64,000 nucleotides of DNA from Dromiciops gliroides (GCF_019393635.1 NC_057862.1:266986441-267050440); one strand, 5' to 3'; numbered from the stretch's first letter, positions 34,610 through 46,454 are shown. Notes: generated by a model not told the origin, from the letters alone. A program made the numbers and translations.

Positions 34610-36700
34610 TGTGTGTGAATAGGTCATAATACAACCTCTCAGTGTCCCAGGAAACTCTTTAAAGACTACAAATTGCAAAATAGATCCACATCAATGAAAT
34701 CACAGATTTCCCTCCCACACACACACACACAAAAAAGAATGTTGCCTATATCAAGTGATTGAAAGGAAAAAAGGTTATTTTAAAAAATAATTGCGTTATT
34801 TTATTACTTTAAATTTGTAGTGACTGAATTATAGTTTTGTACATTTTATTTTAATGTCAGAAGTTTATACTTCAGGAATAATAACTCAAGAAGGCACTGT
34901 TTTAAAGTTAACTATCATTATTAGCAGTAATTGAATAAAGACAAGAGCATCTGATCTCTTCTATACTTTCCTAATAGTGATCTAATCTGTTCCTTGCTTT
35001 TGAGGTTGAGGTGACAAACTCTGAACTCTGTGATTTTTCTGCCGTTTTTCAAGTGTGACTGTACAGGATTTTCCCAAATTTTTATTTCCACTTAGCATTA
35101 CCCAATGTATTCAAATTCAGACATATAAAACTCTCTAACAGGAACTGAAAGGCAAAGCAAGAATTACAATGCTTACATCATCTTGCAAAGTAGCTCAAAA
35201 GTCTTCCCAGTGTTTGGAAAAACAGCTTAAGCTTTATATGGAGCAATATCCAAATAAGGTACTAAACAATGGACTTAGATCACACTATACCTAACAAATC
35301 TGCCTTCAGTTTAGCTATTGAAACTGAGAATCTTGGCTGCCTTCTGATTTTTCTCTGAGTCTACTTAAATTGTGCTATACACTTTCTTTTCAAAATAAAT
35401 AGAAAATATCTATAGCATTCACAAAGTTTGTGTTTTGTGTGTGTCTCTATGTATGTACAGCATTTTAGACAACCTGATTAAAAGCTAGTCAGCTGCCAAT
35501 TAGAGAAGGTAATTATTTCTTTTCAACACAGGACAAGAATTCTATCTACTCTCATGACTTTCGCATGAAGGGAAGGAGATGATAGGGACAGAAAAGGATG
35601 GAAGGCCACTTTACTAGTAGTAGAGGTATATAGTAGCACTAGTCATTAGTCGGAAAGGAGATGTGAAGAATTGAGTGTAGCAACCCTTCCTCATCTCATA
35701 CCCCCAAAATGAGCATTCTCAGTTGCCATTCCTGGGGACCAAGTAGACATTTGTAGAGCAATTTCCAACCATATATGAGTCATCACTAAGGAGTTTGAAA
35801 TGGGAGATGATGAAGACCCAGAAGAGCTGAAGATTTAATAAATGTAAGTGCCTCTCTTTTCCTTTCTGGCATGTGTGCTTCTCTCTTCTACCCAACTTCC
35901 ATGCAACTGTAAGCACAAGTCCCAGGCCTCTGCCTGCCTTTTGCTCATGTATTTGTTCCCTCCTTATGTAAACTGGATGAGTGTTACATGGTAGATGTGC
36001 AGAACTAGACATGACCCTTGTGAAGTTCAAAGAGGCTATGGATCACATTGGGCTGGAACTGGCTGGCAGGAAAGGAATCTTCTGCCTCAGTGAGTCTGGT
36101 TACTGACAAGAAAACTAGCCCAAACCTAGCCCTTTTACCAAGAGAGCTGAAGGATAATGCCCAAACAAGGTGAAATGAAAAGTATCTAATTAGCAGTTCT
36201 GTAAATTGCTTTATATTATGATGAGGTTTAAATATTAGCTTCCTGGAAGACTATAACAATATAAATTAAATTACTGAATTCTATTCTGATCCTGTTAATT
36301 CAAATTGTGATTCTTTTATCTTTAAGATTATTTTGTGTGTATAAGAATAAATTATTTGACTTGATTCATATTGTGCACTGAGTACCTCTTTTACTACCCT
36401 CCCTTTGAGGGAATCCCTGTACTTGTGTGTCATAATCTAATATACCATAATTAAGATCTTCCCTACAGTAGCCAGGGAGAAAGGACTTAATGAATGTGAA
36501 AAGAGGGAACCTTCCTCTCCACCAGAGGCCAGGCTACCCAGGACTGAACCAGTGTAAATCAAATAGCTGGACAAGGATCAAATAGGACAAGGAGCAGCAA
36601 ATGTCTTAGCCATTATGGGCTAAGTGAAGCAATACTTTAAAAAAAGAAAGGCTAAAAAGTAGTGCAGGAAGTAAAATTCTGAAGTAACATTTCAAAATCA
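34610..36700. other. Intergenic, mostly single copy
   Basis: No gene seen. Contains a short CA run at 34720-34733. Frames at 35719-36030 and nearby have no family resemblance. This stretch between FERMT2 and DDHD1 is the most repeat-poor part of the intergenic interval, so it is where regulatory elements could be sought. Confidence 0.4.
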
Positions 36701-37089
36701 ACAAGCATTTTAAAGAAACTACTAAGGCCAAGAACTCTGGTAGGGCACCGGGGATACAAGACAACTTACATTCAGCTTCGAGGATACAGTATGTTCACAA
36801 ATAAATGCAAGGTATGTATCCCCAAAACCACATTGACCCCTCACTATGAGACACTGACAGCTGGTAGAATCATGAAGGAAGCAGCATTTAAAATGAGCCC
36901 TAGAGGGAGCTAGGAATTCTAAGAGGTCCAAGTGAAGAAACATCTCAGGGATGGGGTACAATTTTCACAAAAGTCAGAGGCAGGAGTCAGAATTTTGTAT
37001 GGTGAACAACACGCATCTCCAGGTTGTAGGTAAGAGTGTAAAGACAGACTGGAGCCAGGTTATTAAGGGCTTTAAGTGACAAAGAAAGT

Positions 37090-37113
<24 letters not shown>
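37090..37113. repeat. (TA)n run at SINE tail
   Basis: About 12 TA units between the target GAAAGTTTATAT and the SINE T-run. Confidence 0.9.
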
Positions 37114-37121
<8 letters not shown>

Positions 37122-37255
37122 TTTGGCGAGGCAATTGGGGTTAAGTGACTTGCCTAGGGTCACACAGCTAGTGTTAAGTGTCTGAGGCCAGATTTGAACT
37201 CAGCTCCTCCTGACTCCAGGGCCGGTGCTCTATCCACTGTGCCACCTAGCTGTCC
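37114..37255 (-). mobile_element. tRNA-derived SINE, form A
   Basis: GGCGAGGCAATTGGGG through CCACCTAGCTGTCC. GAAAGTTTATAT (37085-37096) and GAAAGCTTATAT (37256-37267) are the target duplication. Confidence 0.93.
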
Positions 37256-37505
37256 GAAAGCTTATATTTTAACCTAATGGCATTAAGGAACCACTTATGC
37301 TTCTTGAATAGTGGAATGCTGTGGTCAGACATGTGCTTTAGGAACATCAATTTATCAGTTATGTGGATAATAGATAAGAGAAGGGAGAGCCTGGATGCTG
37401 GGGAATCAGTTAGGAAGCTATTACAAAAGACCAGGGAGGGGAATAGATTCAAGAGATGTCTTGGAGGTAGAATCAATGAACCTTGGCAACCGATTGGATG
37501 TGTAG

Positions 37506-37862
37506 TGTTAAGGCTAAAATTCTAGCTAAACTGTCTAAAATATCTAATGAGTGGTCGCCAATAAATTATAAGCTTTAGCAAGAGTTAGACTTTTAAGCAT
37601 TTATTAAGGAGAATAAGAATTTGGTAAAGAGAGAGAAAAAGGCCTAGATTCCTATCTATTAAAGGGAGAGCACATTTCTAGCTCCCTTCTCCGCCAGAGT
37701 CCAGAGGAAAGAGAGCGAGACCGAGCGCCAGTCTCTTCCTTCCTCCTCCCACTAGTCCGCGTCACTTCCTGAAGCCTGGTCTTGCCCTCAAAGACCTTTG
37801 CTTCATGGGCAGAACTCTTCTACAGTAAGTCTCCAGCAGGTGGCGTCATTCCAATCGTTACA
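37506..37862 (-). mobile_element. Solo LTR S, copy 1 (class I type endogenous retrovirus fossil)
   Basis: 357 bases; on the minus strand they start TGTAACGATTGGAATGACG and end TTTTAGCCTTAACA. An AATAAATGC signal about 90-100 bases before the end and TTGGCGACCAC after it support minus orientation. GTAG lies directly outside both ends (37502-37505, 37863-37866): a perfect 4-base target duplication. No internal retroviral region is present, so it is a recombined solo LTR. It interrupts repeat R1. Copy 2 lies at 47115-47488. Confidence 0.88.
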
Positions 37863-38395
37863 GTAGGGTAATGGAGTATGAAGAATCAAGGATGACTTCT
37901 AGATTGTAAATCTGGGTGACTCAAAGAATGGTGGTGCCTTGAATTCTGTTTTGGACATGTAGAATTTGAAATGGCTATGGGATATCCAGTTGGATATTTC
38001 TAATAGGCAATTGGTGATTTGGGACTAACTCTTGGGACTAGTGTATCCAAGAGTTATCTATATACAGATGACAGTTGAGTACATGGGAATTAATAAAATC
38101 ATAGAGAAAGAGTTAAGTTCACTTGGTTTTGATGTTGTATACCTCAAGAGGTGCATTTTCATACAGAAAAGTTAAATATAAGTTGAGTCTTTTATTTAGT
38201 CTTTTATTTAGTATTTCCCTTGATTTGAATTTTAATCACAGCATTTTGGAAATTTTTTTGAACCCTAATTTAAATTTATCCCACAAAATACCTTTGAAAA
38301 TTATCTGAGTCAATTGATAAGTATTTGTTGAGTGCTACTAATATGTTCAGGTTTGACAGGGGCTAGGAATTATAAAATTGTTTCACTCCATCTTT

Positions 38396-38512
38396 TTGTA
38401 GGTTCTGTAGCTCCATAATTATTTTGAGGCTTGATTTAACATTGTTTTTGAGGGAAACTGAGGAGACCTCAGACACTTTCCTAACTTCTACTCCGCCATT
38501 TTGGCCTCTGTT
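38396..38512 (-). mobile_element. L1 5' end, minus orientation
   Basis: Ends (plus strand) in CTCCGCCATTTTGGCCTCTG, the reverse complement of an L1 5' terminus (GCCAAAATGGCGGAG). Truncated toward the left. Confidence 0.6.
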
Positions 38513-38514
38513 TC

Positions 38515-39022
38515 TGAGTATAATCTTTCAAGGAAAAATGATTATTTAATGAAATAGATGACTTTCAAGCATTTTGATGAAAAGATGGGATATGAATACA
38601 AAATATGACATTCATAAACAATATTCAAGAGAAACATAAAAAGGTGAATATGAAGAGACTCATAAGAGACTCAGCAAGGTTAAACTCTTTACATACCTCT
38701 ATGGGAAGATGATACATGTTAACTCCTAAGAACTTTATAATTGCTAGGACAGTTAGAAAGATTCTACATATTTAGAGGGCATGGGTGTGAGCTGATTATG
38801 TTGGGATGATATAAAAAAAAATGAAGGATTGAGAGTGATGCCCTTGGAGAAGTGGGGAGAGGAATAATTAGGGGAAATATCTCACATAAAAGTGGCAAGC
38901 AAGGAAGAACTTTTATTGTGGAGGGAGAAAGGGGGTGGCCAATACTTGAAACTCACTCTTTTCTAAACTGGTTCAAAGAGTGAAGAATATATATAGAACA
39001 CACACACCCACATGCACGTGCG

Positions 39023-39053
<31 letters not shown>

Positions 39054-39360
39054 ATATTCAGCTAGGTATAGAAATTTAACTTACCCAACAGGAAAACAGG
39101 AGGGGAAGGGGATAAGAAAAAAGTGGGGTGGGTTAAAAGATGCAGTTGCCAGAAACAAAACAGGGGAGATGCTTACTAATGTTTACATAAAAAAGAAAAT
39201 TAGGAAAAGCAGGGGACTTACCAATTTTTTTCAATTGATAGAACTATGGTCTTGATATCTAAATCAGAGATAGTCAGAACAAAGAAAACTATAAAAAATA
39301 TCTCTACTGAACATTGACATAAAATTTTAAACAAAAATTAGCAAGACCACTACCAAAACA
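38515..39360 (+). mobile_element. L1 inter-ORF and early ORF2 pieces, plus
   Basis: CATACCTCTATGGGAAGATG, TTAACTCCTAAGAACTTTAT and GGAAAACAGGAGGGGAAGGG match the spacer at 5690-6480. Head-to-head with the L1 5' end at 38512. Holds the alternating tract at 39012-39057. Confidence 0.75.
39012..39057. repeat. Alternating purine-pyrimidine tract with (CG)n core
   Basis: 46 bases without a break in alternation: ATGCACGT, then CG repeats about 39020-39031, then CA repeats and ATAT. A strong Z-DNA-type sequence. Confidence 0.93.
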
Positions 39361-39365
39361 TTTTA

Positions 39366-39625
39366 GGCAAGTAGGTTGCTCAATGGTCGATAGATAGTCA
39401 GAAAGAGATGAGTTTAAATCTGGTTTCAGACAGTAACTAGTTGTGTGACCTTGCACAAGACAAACAGAGGTTTATCTTTATTTATTTATCTTTATTTCCT
39501 CAACTATAAAATAGGGACAATAATGGCACCTATCCCTCAAAGTTATTGTGAAGATCAAATAAGCTGGTATTTGTAAAATACTTATAAATGCTAGCTATCT
39601 TTATTATTGTTGTTGTTTCTTTTAT
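39366..39625 (+). mobile_element. MIR/THER-type CORE-SINE
   Basis: AGTAACTAGTTGTGTGACC, CCTCAACTATAAAATAGGGA, ATAATGGCACCTATCC, GTTATTGTGAAGATCAAATA and TAAATGCTAGCTATC follow the THER plan closely, including the 3' tail. Confidence 0.75.
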
Positions 39626-39629
39626 GTTA

Positions 39630-40355
39630 TCAGTCTTGTTGGCATATAATTGTGCATAATATGTTCTGATTATTATTTTATTTGATATTGTATTAATTTT
39701 ACTTTTGCCCTCTTTTTAATCAGATTAATTAAAAGTTTATAAATTTTATTTGTCTTTTCAAAGAACCAGATTTTAATTTTATTTGTCATTACTATGGTTT
39801 TTTTGTTTCTAGCTAATCTATTTCCTCTTCAATTTTTAATATCTCCTCTTTCATGCTTATTTAGGTTTATTTGGTGGCTTTCTAATTTTTTTAATGCTTA
39901 TTAAGTTTATTATTCCTCTTTTTCTATTTTATTCATGTATGTTTATAGAAATATGATTTTTTGGGAGGACTATTTTAGTTACATCTCAGAAATTTTGGTA
40001 CATTGCTTTATTATTATAATTTTCTTTCACAAAAGTATTGTTTCTTTGACTTTTTTTAACAGTCATTATTTAGAATTTCATTGTTCAGTCTCCATTTGAG
40101 TCTCAATTAATTTTTTGTTTTTGTTTTCTGTTTATGGCCTCTGAACCAATGACTATTTTTATTACATTATGATATATAAAAGATGTATTAACTATTTTCT
40201 GTCTTCTGAAATTTTGAAATTTTGGGTTTCTTCCTATTCTACTATGTTATGAAATGCTTTATTTATTTTATTTCTTAAGTTCAGAATAAAAATAAATTAA
40301 AATTTTTTGTTTGCAATATCTGTGTGTGCTAATATATGGCCACTTCTTTTGTAAA
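39630..40355 (-). mobile_element. L1 ORF2 fragment, minus
   Basis: Plus-strand text parallels other antisense ORF2 blocks here (GGCATATAATTGTGCATAAT with 55755-55775; ATGATATATAAAAGATGTAT with 56810-56825). Confidence 0.75.
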
Positions 40356-40359
40356 AGTT

Positions 40360-40560
40360 TCATGTTGTATGACTAATATGGAAATATGTTTTTCATGATA
40401 GCACAGGTCAAATTGCTTACTATGCCATGGAGAGATAAGAGAAGGGAGGGAGGAAGAAAATTTGAAACTCAAATTTTTTAAAAAAGAATGTTAAAATTGT
40501 TTTTACATATAATTAAAAATATTATTTAAAAAGGTGCATATTGTGGTGAGAAATTTGCAT
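40360..40560 (+). mobile_element. L1 3' UTR piece, plus
   Basis: TGACTAATATGGAAATATG, GGGAGGGAGGAAGAAAATTT and TTGTTTTTACATATAATT are the L1 3' UTR in plus sense, opposite to its neighbours. Confidence 0.75.
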
Positions 40561-40600
40561 ATTTTTTTGCATTCCCATTTAGAAGATATTCAGAGGGCAG

Positions 40601-40743
40601 TATTTTTTTTTTTAGTGAGGCAATTGGGGTTAAGTGATTTACCCAGGGTCACACAGCTAGTAAGTGTTAAGTGTCTGAGGCCGGATTTGAACTGAGGTAC
40701 TCCTGACTCCAGTGCTCTATCCACTGCGCCACCTAGCTGCCCC
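40601..40743 (-). mobile_element. tRNA-derived SINE, form A
   Basis: TTTTAGTGAGGCAATTGGGG to CCACCTAGCTGCCCC; lacks the AGGGCCGG stretch. Confidence 0.94.
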
Positions 40744-40841
40744 TGCCCTAAGTATTTTAACTTTAATTTTTCCAGAAAGTTGTTCAGTTCTATATCTTCG
40801 TTTGACTTATCTAAGATTGAGAGAGATTTTGAAATATCCTG

Positions 40842-41090
40842 TCAGCTAGCTACCACAGTGTATAGAGTGCCAGCTCTGGAGTCACGAAAACTTTTTTTCC
40901 TGAGTTCAAATCTGGCCTCAGACATTTACTAGCAGTGTGACCCTGGACAAGTCACTGTTTGCCAGTTTCCTCATCTATAAAATGAGCTGGAGAAGGAAAT
41001 GGCAACCTACTCTACTATCTTTGCCAAGAAAAACTCCAAATGGCTGACAGAGTTGAACACGACTGAAAAATGACTAAACAAACAAGTCAC
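40842..41090 (+). mobile_element. Mar1-type SINE, plus
   Basis: CAGCTAGCTACCACAGTGTA, TGAGTTCAAATCTGGCCTC, AAAATGAGCTGGAGAAGGAA, CTATCTTTGCCAAGAAAAAC, GAACACGACTGAAAAATGAC. The best-preserved Mar1 tail in the window. Confidence 0.88.
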
Positions 41091-41296
41091 TATTATGTCT
41101 TCATGATGCTAGAGAATGAAAGTTTCTTTTATGAATTTATGTGCTGAAGTACTTGGAATAAGTTTATTACTGATATTGATTTGTTTTCTATGCTTTTCCC
41201 CACATTTTATAGTTTCCTTGTATAAACAAGGAAATAAAAATTGATAACCCTTTTAAATGTTTGTTTTTGCTTTGTCTAATAGCACGATAGAAACTT

Positions 41297-41438
41297 TTTT
41301 TTTAGTGAGGCAGTTGGGGTTAAGTGACTTGCCCAGGGTCACACAGCTAGTAAGTGTTAAGTGTCTGAGGCTGGATTTGAACTCAGGTACTCCTGACTCC
41401 AGGGCCATTGCTTTATCCACTCCGCCACCTAGCTGCCC
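41297..41438 (-). mobile_element. tRNA-derived SINE, form A
   Basis: TAGAAACTT is duplicated exactly at 41288-41296 and 41439-41447. Confidence 0.95.
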
Positions 41439-42303
41439 TAGAAACTTGATTTTTTATTTACTTGATGCATAGTGAAATTTCCCTCATCTACTCAATTTAT
41501 TTTTTGCATGTCTTTGTTTTTTAAATGTTTTTTGTAAGCAAAGATTGTAGGATTTTTCTTATACAATATATAAATTTTAAAATTTTATTGAATTGTTTAA
41601 TCCAGTCACATTTAAAGTTATGAGAGTTGTATTTATAGTTTCCTCCATTTCCCTCTAATATTAGTTTTTTTCAAGTTATGATGCTTTCCTGCTCTAAACA
41701 TAGTATTATGTTCCTCTGGTTAATTTAGCTTATTCGTTTTTAAGGTGGCCCTATTCTCAATATCTCTCTTCCCTTCAACCCCCCCTCCCCCATCACCTCC
41801 TATCATTAGTTACCTTCTTACCCTTTGAGATTTTTCTTAGGTTTTTTCATTCCTGCTTTTATCTGTTCATTTGATTCTTCCCCTCATTTTTTCTTCTCAT
41901 TCAAGTAGATTTCTCCTGCCTCTCCTATCCTTCACCTAGTCCTGTTTATTAATTTTTTGAATTTCATTTTTTTGTGCCCCTTTCCAGAGTGGGTCTCTCT
42001 CACTCTCTTCATTATCCACCTTCTTTTTTGATATATTCTATACTCTCATTTTCTGGTTTTTTGGCCCATATGATTATCTAGTCTCTCTCTCTATTCTCTG
42101 TATTCTTCATGGAATCGTAACTTCCAAAGTATCCATTTTAGAATCTCTTATCTTTGATGTTTCTACTTCTTTTAGAGCTTTCCCTGAAGATTCCTCTTTT
42201 ACATTATCTCATTCCCAGAGCAATGGCAATTCCTGAAGGTGACAGAAACAATACTACTCCATGGTAGGATGCCCACCCCATCCCTGCAACATATCACTGT
42301 CAT

Positions 42304-42436
42304 TTTTTTTTTTTTAAATGTGTGACTTGCCCAGGGTCACACAGCTAGTAAGTGTTAAGTGTCTGAGGCCGGATTTGAACTCAGGTACTCCTGACTCCAG
42401 GGCCGGTGCTCCATCCACTGCGCCACCTAGCTGCCC
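42304..42436 (-). mobile_element. tRNA-derived SINE, form A, short 3' end
   Basis: The GAGGCAATTGGGGTTAA part is replaced by AAATGT. ATATCACTGTCAT / ATATCATTGTCTT flank it. Confidence 0.93.
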
Positions 42437-43019
42437 CATATCATTGTCTTTATGTAGTCCACCTCTGATTTATGCCCTCCCCTTGATTACCTTCTTTTCT
42501 CTATTTACCTCAAAATAACCTTCTTGGGTCCATGTCCTCCTATTCTTCCACATGCCAATTGCTCTCTCTCCCTGGAGGTGGGACAAATGGCCTTTTTTAA
42601 GCACCAAATTCTGCAGATCACACCCAGCACAAGGTCCTCATCTCTCTTCAGAGAACATCTCTTTTTACCCAGAGAAAGCTTTATCAATGGAATTGCCTCC
42701 CTACTACCAAAGAACAGCATTTCTTCTTTTACTCTTTCTATCTACCTCCTCATCCACTACCTTCCAGGTTTTTTTCTTCCTGAGACAACCAAGTACACTT
42801 TCTCCTCATTGTTAACCCTTGATTAGATTTGTATGCATCATACAAATCCCCTCTCTTCCCTGATCTCATCCTTCCTCTTTATTCACCTTCCCATTCTATG
42901 ATGTAGTCCTACAGTAAATATTGATTCACTTGTAGTCAGGATATCACCAGGTTCTCTCCATGGTGCCAGCCTCTTCACTGTTAACTTCCAGCAGACTTCT
43001 ACCTTCACTTCTCTCTCCG

Positions 43020-43484
43020 TGGGGTTTTAAAAAATGATTTTTATTTATATTTTCTGTTTCTTATCTCACCATAGTATCCCATGTATTCCTCCTTCAGTTC
43101 TTCCCAGAAAACCATCCTATATGACAAATTGTATTTTTTTAGAGAGGGGGGGAAAAGTCAGTACACTTGACAAATAAATTGAAAAAGTCCAAAAATATGT
43201 TTAATGTGTAAAGCAATGGAACTCCTACCTCTACAGTAGTATCTGTTGGTGGTGCCTTCTTATATCTCTTCATTTTGAGTTGTTAGATATTTTTGATTTT
43301 GTTACATTTACTTTTGATGTTTTGGTGTGTTATTCTTTCCATTTACATAGTTATAATTACTGTGTGTATTGTTTTCTTAAGCTCTTCTTACTTTACTCTG
43401 AATCAGTTCATAGAGATCCACATGGTGCAGAGAAATATGTATATTATTTTGGCTCTTTCCAGTATAATATTAAAAATTTTCCCT
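43020..43484 (-). mobile_element. L1-like 3' end, minus
   Basis: TTTTTATTTATATTTTCTG, TCCCATGTATTCCTCCTTC, GAAAAAGTCCAAAAATATG, then AATCAGTTCATAGAGATCC (compare CAACAGTTCATACAAGTC at 52970). Probably a variant L1 3' UTR. Confidence 0.5.
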
Positions 43485-44629
43485 GCTTGCTTTGTCTAAT
43501 AGCATGATGGGAATTCCTGGTTTTTTGATTCATTTAATGCATAGTAAATTGTTTTCCATCTCCTCAATTTATTTTGTGTATTTAAAATTTTCTTTTCTTT
43601 TCTTTTTCTGTTTAGATTGAGTATGTACTTTTTAAAAAAACTTGTTTCATGTAAGAAACAGATCTTAGGATTTTGTTTCTTATCCACTATGCCAATCTTT
43701 TTCATTGTATTGGTTTATTTAATTTATTCACATTTGAAGTTATCAGTTAGATCTATATTTTCCTACATTTGTCTCTAAAATTATTGGTTCTTGTCAAGTT
43801 ATGATTCCCCCTTCCTTCTACTGTAAATACAGCATTATGTTCCTCCAGGTACATTATTTTAATATTTTAATATATTATCCTGTTCCCACTGGATATCTAT
43901 CTCTGATCCCTTCTTCTTACTTGTTACCCCCTTTCCCTTAGGTTTATGTTTATTAGTTCCTTTTTTATTTCCTGCTTTTATATGGCTATATCTTTCTTTT
44001 TCCTTCTCTTTTCCTCTCAATCCTTTTCTCTCCTCCCCTTGAGCTAGGCCTCTTCATTAGTTTTAAAAATTTCATTTATTTTCTACCCTTTTCCAAAGAG
44101 AATTTCTTTCATTCTCTTCACTATCCATCTTCTCTTTCTGCTTACTCTGGATGCTTATTCTCTGATTCATGAACTCTATGATTCCCTCTTTCCTCTGTAT
44201 TCTTCATACAATCAAAACTTCCTAGGTATCCATTCTAGGTCCTCCCCTCTACATGCTCTTTACCAATGCCTTATAGGGATTGTTCCATGGATTCCCCTTT
44301 TCTATGTGTCTTATTCCAGAACACTTCTAATTATTGCAGATATCAGAGAATACACTGTCCCCATAGTAAGCATCCCACTCCCATACCTGTTTATGCGGCC
44401 TACTGCCGATCTATACCTTCTCTGACATTTCTGGTATGCATTTGCCAGCAAATCTTCTTCTTGTGTCCATTCTCTTTCACTTCTCCAGGTGCCAGTTGCC
44501 CCCAGAGGTTCCTACTCCAATGCAGAACCAGTAGACTTTTCAAGTACCAGAGCTCCCATCCAGGTCTTTTTTTGTTTGTTTTCTAAAAATGTTTCAGATT
44601 CTTCTTTATTATTGAGTGTTCATATATAT

Positions 44630-44722
44630 ATTTTTTTCTGTATGGTTAAGCTCAGATTTACAGGATGGGTTGCCCTGGGCTTCATTCTGAGCTCCATTGC
44701 TGTTCAGAACACATTATTTTGT
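44630..44722 (-). repeat. Inverted repeat arm 1 (L1-derived)
   Basis: GTATGGTTAAGCTCAGATTT, ACAGGATGGGTTGCCCTGGG, TGTTCAGAACACATTAT. Its reverse complement occurs at 46017-46109 with about 92 percent identity by eye. Confidence 0.9.
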
Positions 44723-44859
44723 TCCTCCTTTTTCTGTGTTCTGTGGAAATCTTATGTTATATAAAAATCCTATTCTTTCTCCTTATGGCTTGCAGAATTT
44801 GTTGTTTCTCAATTGAGTTGTTAAATTTAACCACTATGAGTCTTGGAGTTTGTAATCTT

Positions 44860-45000
44860 TTTTTTTTTGTGGGGCAGTGGGGGTTAAGTGACTTGCCCAG
44901 GGTCACACAGCTAGTAAGTGTTAGGTGTCTGAGGCCGGATTTGAACTCAGGTACTCCTGAATCCAGGCCGGGCTTTATCCACTGTGCCACCTAGCTGCCC
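44860..45000 (-). mobile_element. tRNA-derived SINE, form B
   Basis: GTGGGGCAGTGGGGGTTAAG to CCACCTAGCTGCCC, with small gaps near CCAGGCCGGGC. Confidence 0.93.
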
Positions 45001-45745
45001 TTATCTATGAATTTTTCTAATTGGACATCATTTTTCACATTCAGAAGTTCTGGGCAGTTCTCTTCTATTATTTCCTTCATCATGATGTAAAGGTGTTTTT
45101 TGTCCTGACATGTTTTTTTTTGGAGACCTATAATCCTTAGATTGTCTCTGTGCAACCTGTCTTTGAGATCAGTATGTTTTATCTTCATAGTGAGTACATT
45201 TTCTTTTATATGTTATTGTGTTTTACTTCTCCTTTTCTATATTGTTCTTCAGTTCTGTGTATTTACATTCCCAATCTATTGTTCTTTTTATTTCTTTGGT
45301 GAGCTTGCCTTTGCAGATTTCAAGTTTTCTATTATACTAATTATTTTTGTTGTGCAGGACCTAAATTCTGCTCTCATAATTTTCATTTCCTTTGTAAACC
45401 ACTCAGAAACAGTGTGCTGTGGCTCCATGTTTTCCTCAAATTCCACAGGGTTCACTGTCCTCACCAAGTATTGGATCATTTTCCTTTGTACACAATTTTA
45501 TTCATGAATACCTAATTTTTTTTACTAGATCTGGAGGCCATATTTCTTTCTGCTGTTGTCCCTTTTGATTTTTTTTTAGATAAAATTAGTTAACATTTTT
45601 CTTAACATTAGGTATTTAGAGCATTCTTTCACATAGTCATTGATAGCTTGTATTTCTTCTTTTCAAAAATTTCCTTATTAACCATGTTGCAGAAGAAAAC
45701 ACGCATACATAACAAGAAAAATAAAATCATAAGAGTATGCTTCAG

Positions 45746-45893
45746 GGGGCAGCTAGGTGGCGCAGTGGACAAAGCACTGGCCCTGGATTCAGGAGAACCT
45801 GAGTTCAAATCCAACCTCAGACTCTTGACACTTACTAGCTGTGTAACCCTGGGCAAGTCACTTAACCCCCATTGGCCCACAAAAAAAAAAAAA
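45746..45893 (+). mobile_element. tRNA-derived SINE, form B
   Basis: Complete, A tail. AGTATGCTTCAG duplicated exactly at 45734-45745 and 45894-45905. Confidence 0.97.
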
Positions 45894-46016
45894 AGTATGC
45901 TTCAGTCTGCATTTCAATCATAAGTTCTCTCTTTGGAGGTAACATTTTATTATGGGTCTTTGGGACTGTCTTGGATCTTCATCTTGATGAGAGTAGCTAA
46001 ATTTTTCACAGTTGAT

Positions 46017-46109
46017 CATAATGTGTTCTGAATAGCAGTGGAACTCAGAATACAGCCCAGGGCAACCCATCCTGTAAATTTGAGCTTAACCATACAGAAG
46101 AAAATGATT
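46017..46109 (+). repeat. Inverted repeat arm 2 (L1-derived)
   Basis: Reverse complement of 44630-44722. Both arms encode FTGWVALG on opposite strands. Confidence 0.9.
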
Positions 46110-46294
46110 TGTTCTTTGACCCATTCATACTTTAGAGTTAGATTATTTACTTTCCAATTAATTTTTAATATATGCTTCCACAGTCCTTTATCGAATGTAG
46201 TTTTTACTGCATTATGGTGTGAAAAGGATGTATTTAACATTTTTGCTTTTCTTCATTTCGTTGTGAGGTTTTATGTCCTAATACATGGTTACTT

Positions 46295-46454
46295 TGTTTT
46301 TGTTTTTGTTTTTTGTTTTGTGAGGCAATTGGGGTTAAGTGACTTGCCCAGGGTCACACTGCTAGTAAGTGTCAAGTGTCTGAAACCAAATTTGAACTCA
46401 GGTCCTCCTGGATCTAGGGCCGGTGCTTTATCCACTGCGCCACCTAGCTGCCCC
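46295..46454 (-). mobile_element. tRNA-derived SINE, form A-like
   Basis: TTTTGTGAGGCAATTGGGG with form A 3' end, but GGATCTAGGG and TCAAGTGTC are intermediate. Confidence 0.93.

Larger units (their letters stand above)
36700..38110 (+). repeat. Ancient repeat family R1 (copy 3, longest)
   Basis: Excluding a SINE and an LTR, shows TGTGCTTTAGGAACATCA, GAATCAAGGATGACTTCTAG, GGTGGTGCCTTGAATTCTG and GGATATCCAGTTGGATATTT, extending the family further 3' than the other copies. Confidence 0.55.
41095..43010 (-). mobile_element. L1 block, minus (spacer/ORF2 start type), copy 1
   Basis: Antisense L1 with TTTGTCTAATAGCACGATAG, TCAAGTTATGATGC, ATTATGTTCCTCTGG and CTCTCTTCATTATCCACCTT. The same series recurs at 43485-44590, giving two L1 copies in the same orientation. 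Two SINEs are nested. Confidence 0.7.
43485..45570 (-). mobile_element. L1 block, minus, copy 2 through ORF1
   Basis: Spacer-type sequence homologous to 41270-42600, then from 45000 an antisense ORF1: minus-strand peptide DRLHRDNLRIIGLQKKTCQD and EENCPELLNVKNDVQLEKFI at 45040-45150, the ORF1p region also seen at 4850. Coiled-coil-like sequence follows to 45480. Confidence 0.78.
45575..46109 (-). mobile_element. L1 insertion with inverted 5' part
   Basis: 45640-46016 is L1 3' UTR in minus orientation (AGTATGCTTCAGTCTGCATT, GGGTCTTTGGGACTGTCTTG, TTCACAGTTGATCAT). The next 93 bases are L1 in plus orientation, matching arm 1 at 44630. This arrangement is typical of twin-priming inversion. Contains the SINE at 45746. 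Confidence 0.65.

Noticed and set aside
43280-43507. Hydrophobic frame resembling a membrane protein
   Set aside because: T-rich antisense L1 sequence gives Phe/Leu/Ile-rich translations; the same holds for many frames at 42-58 kb.
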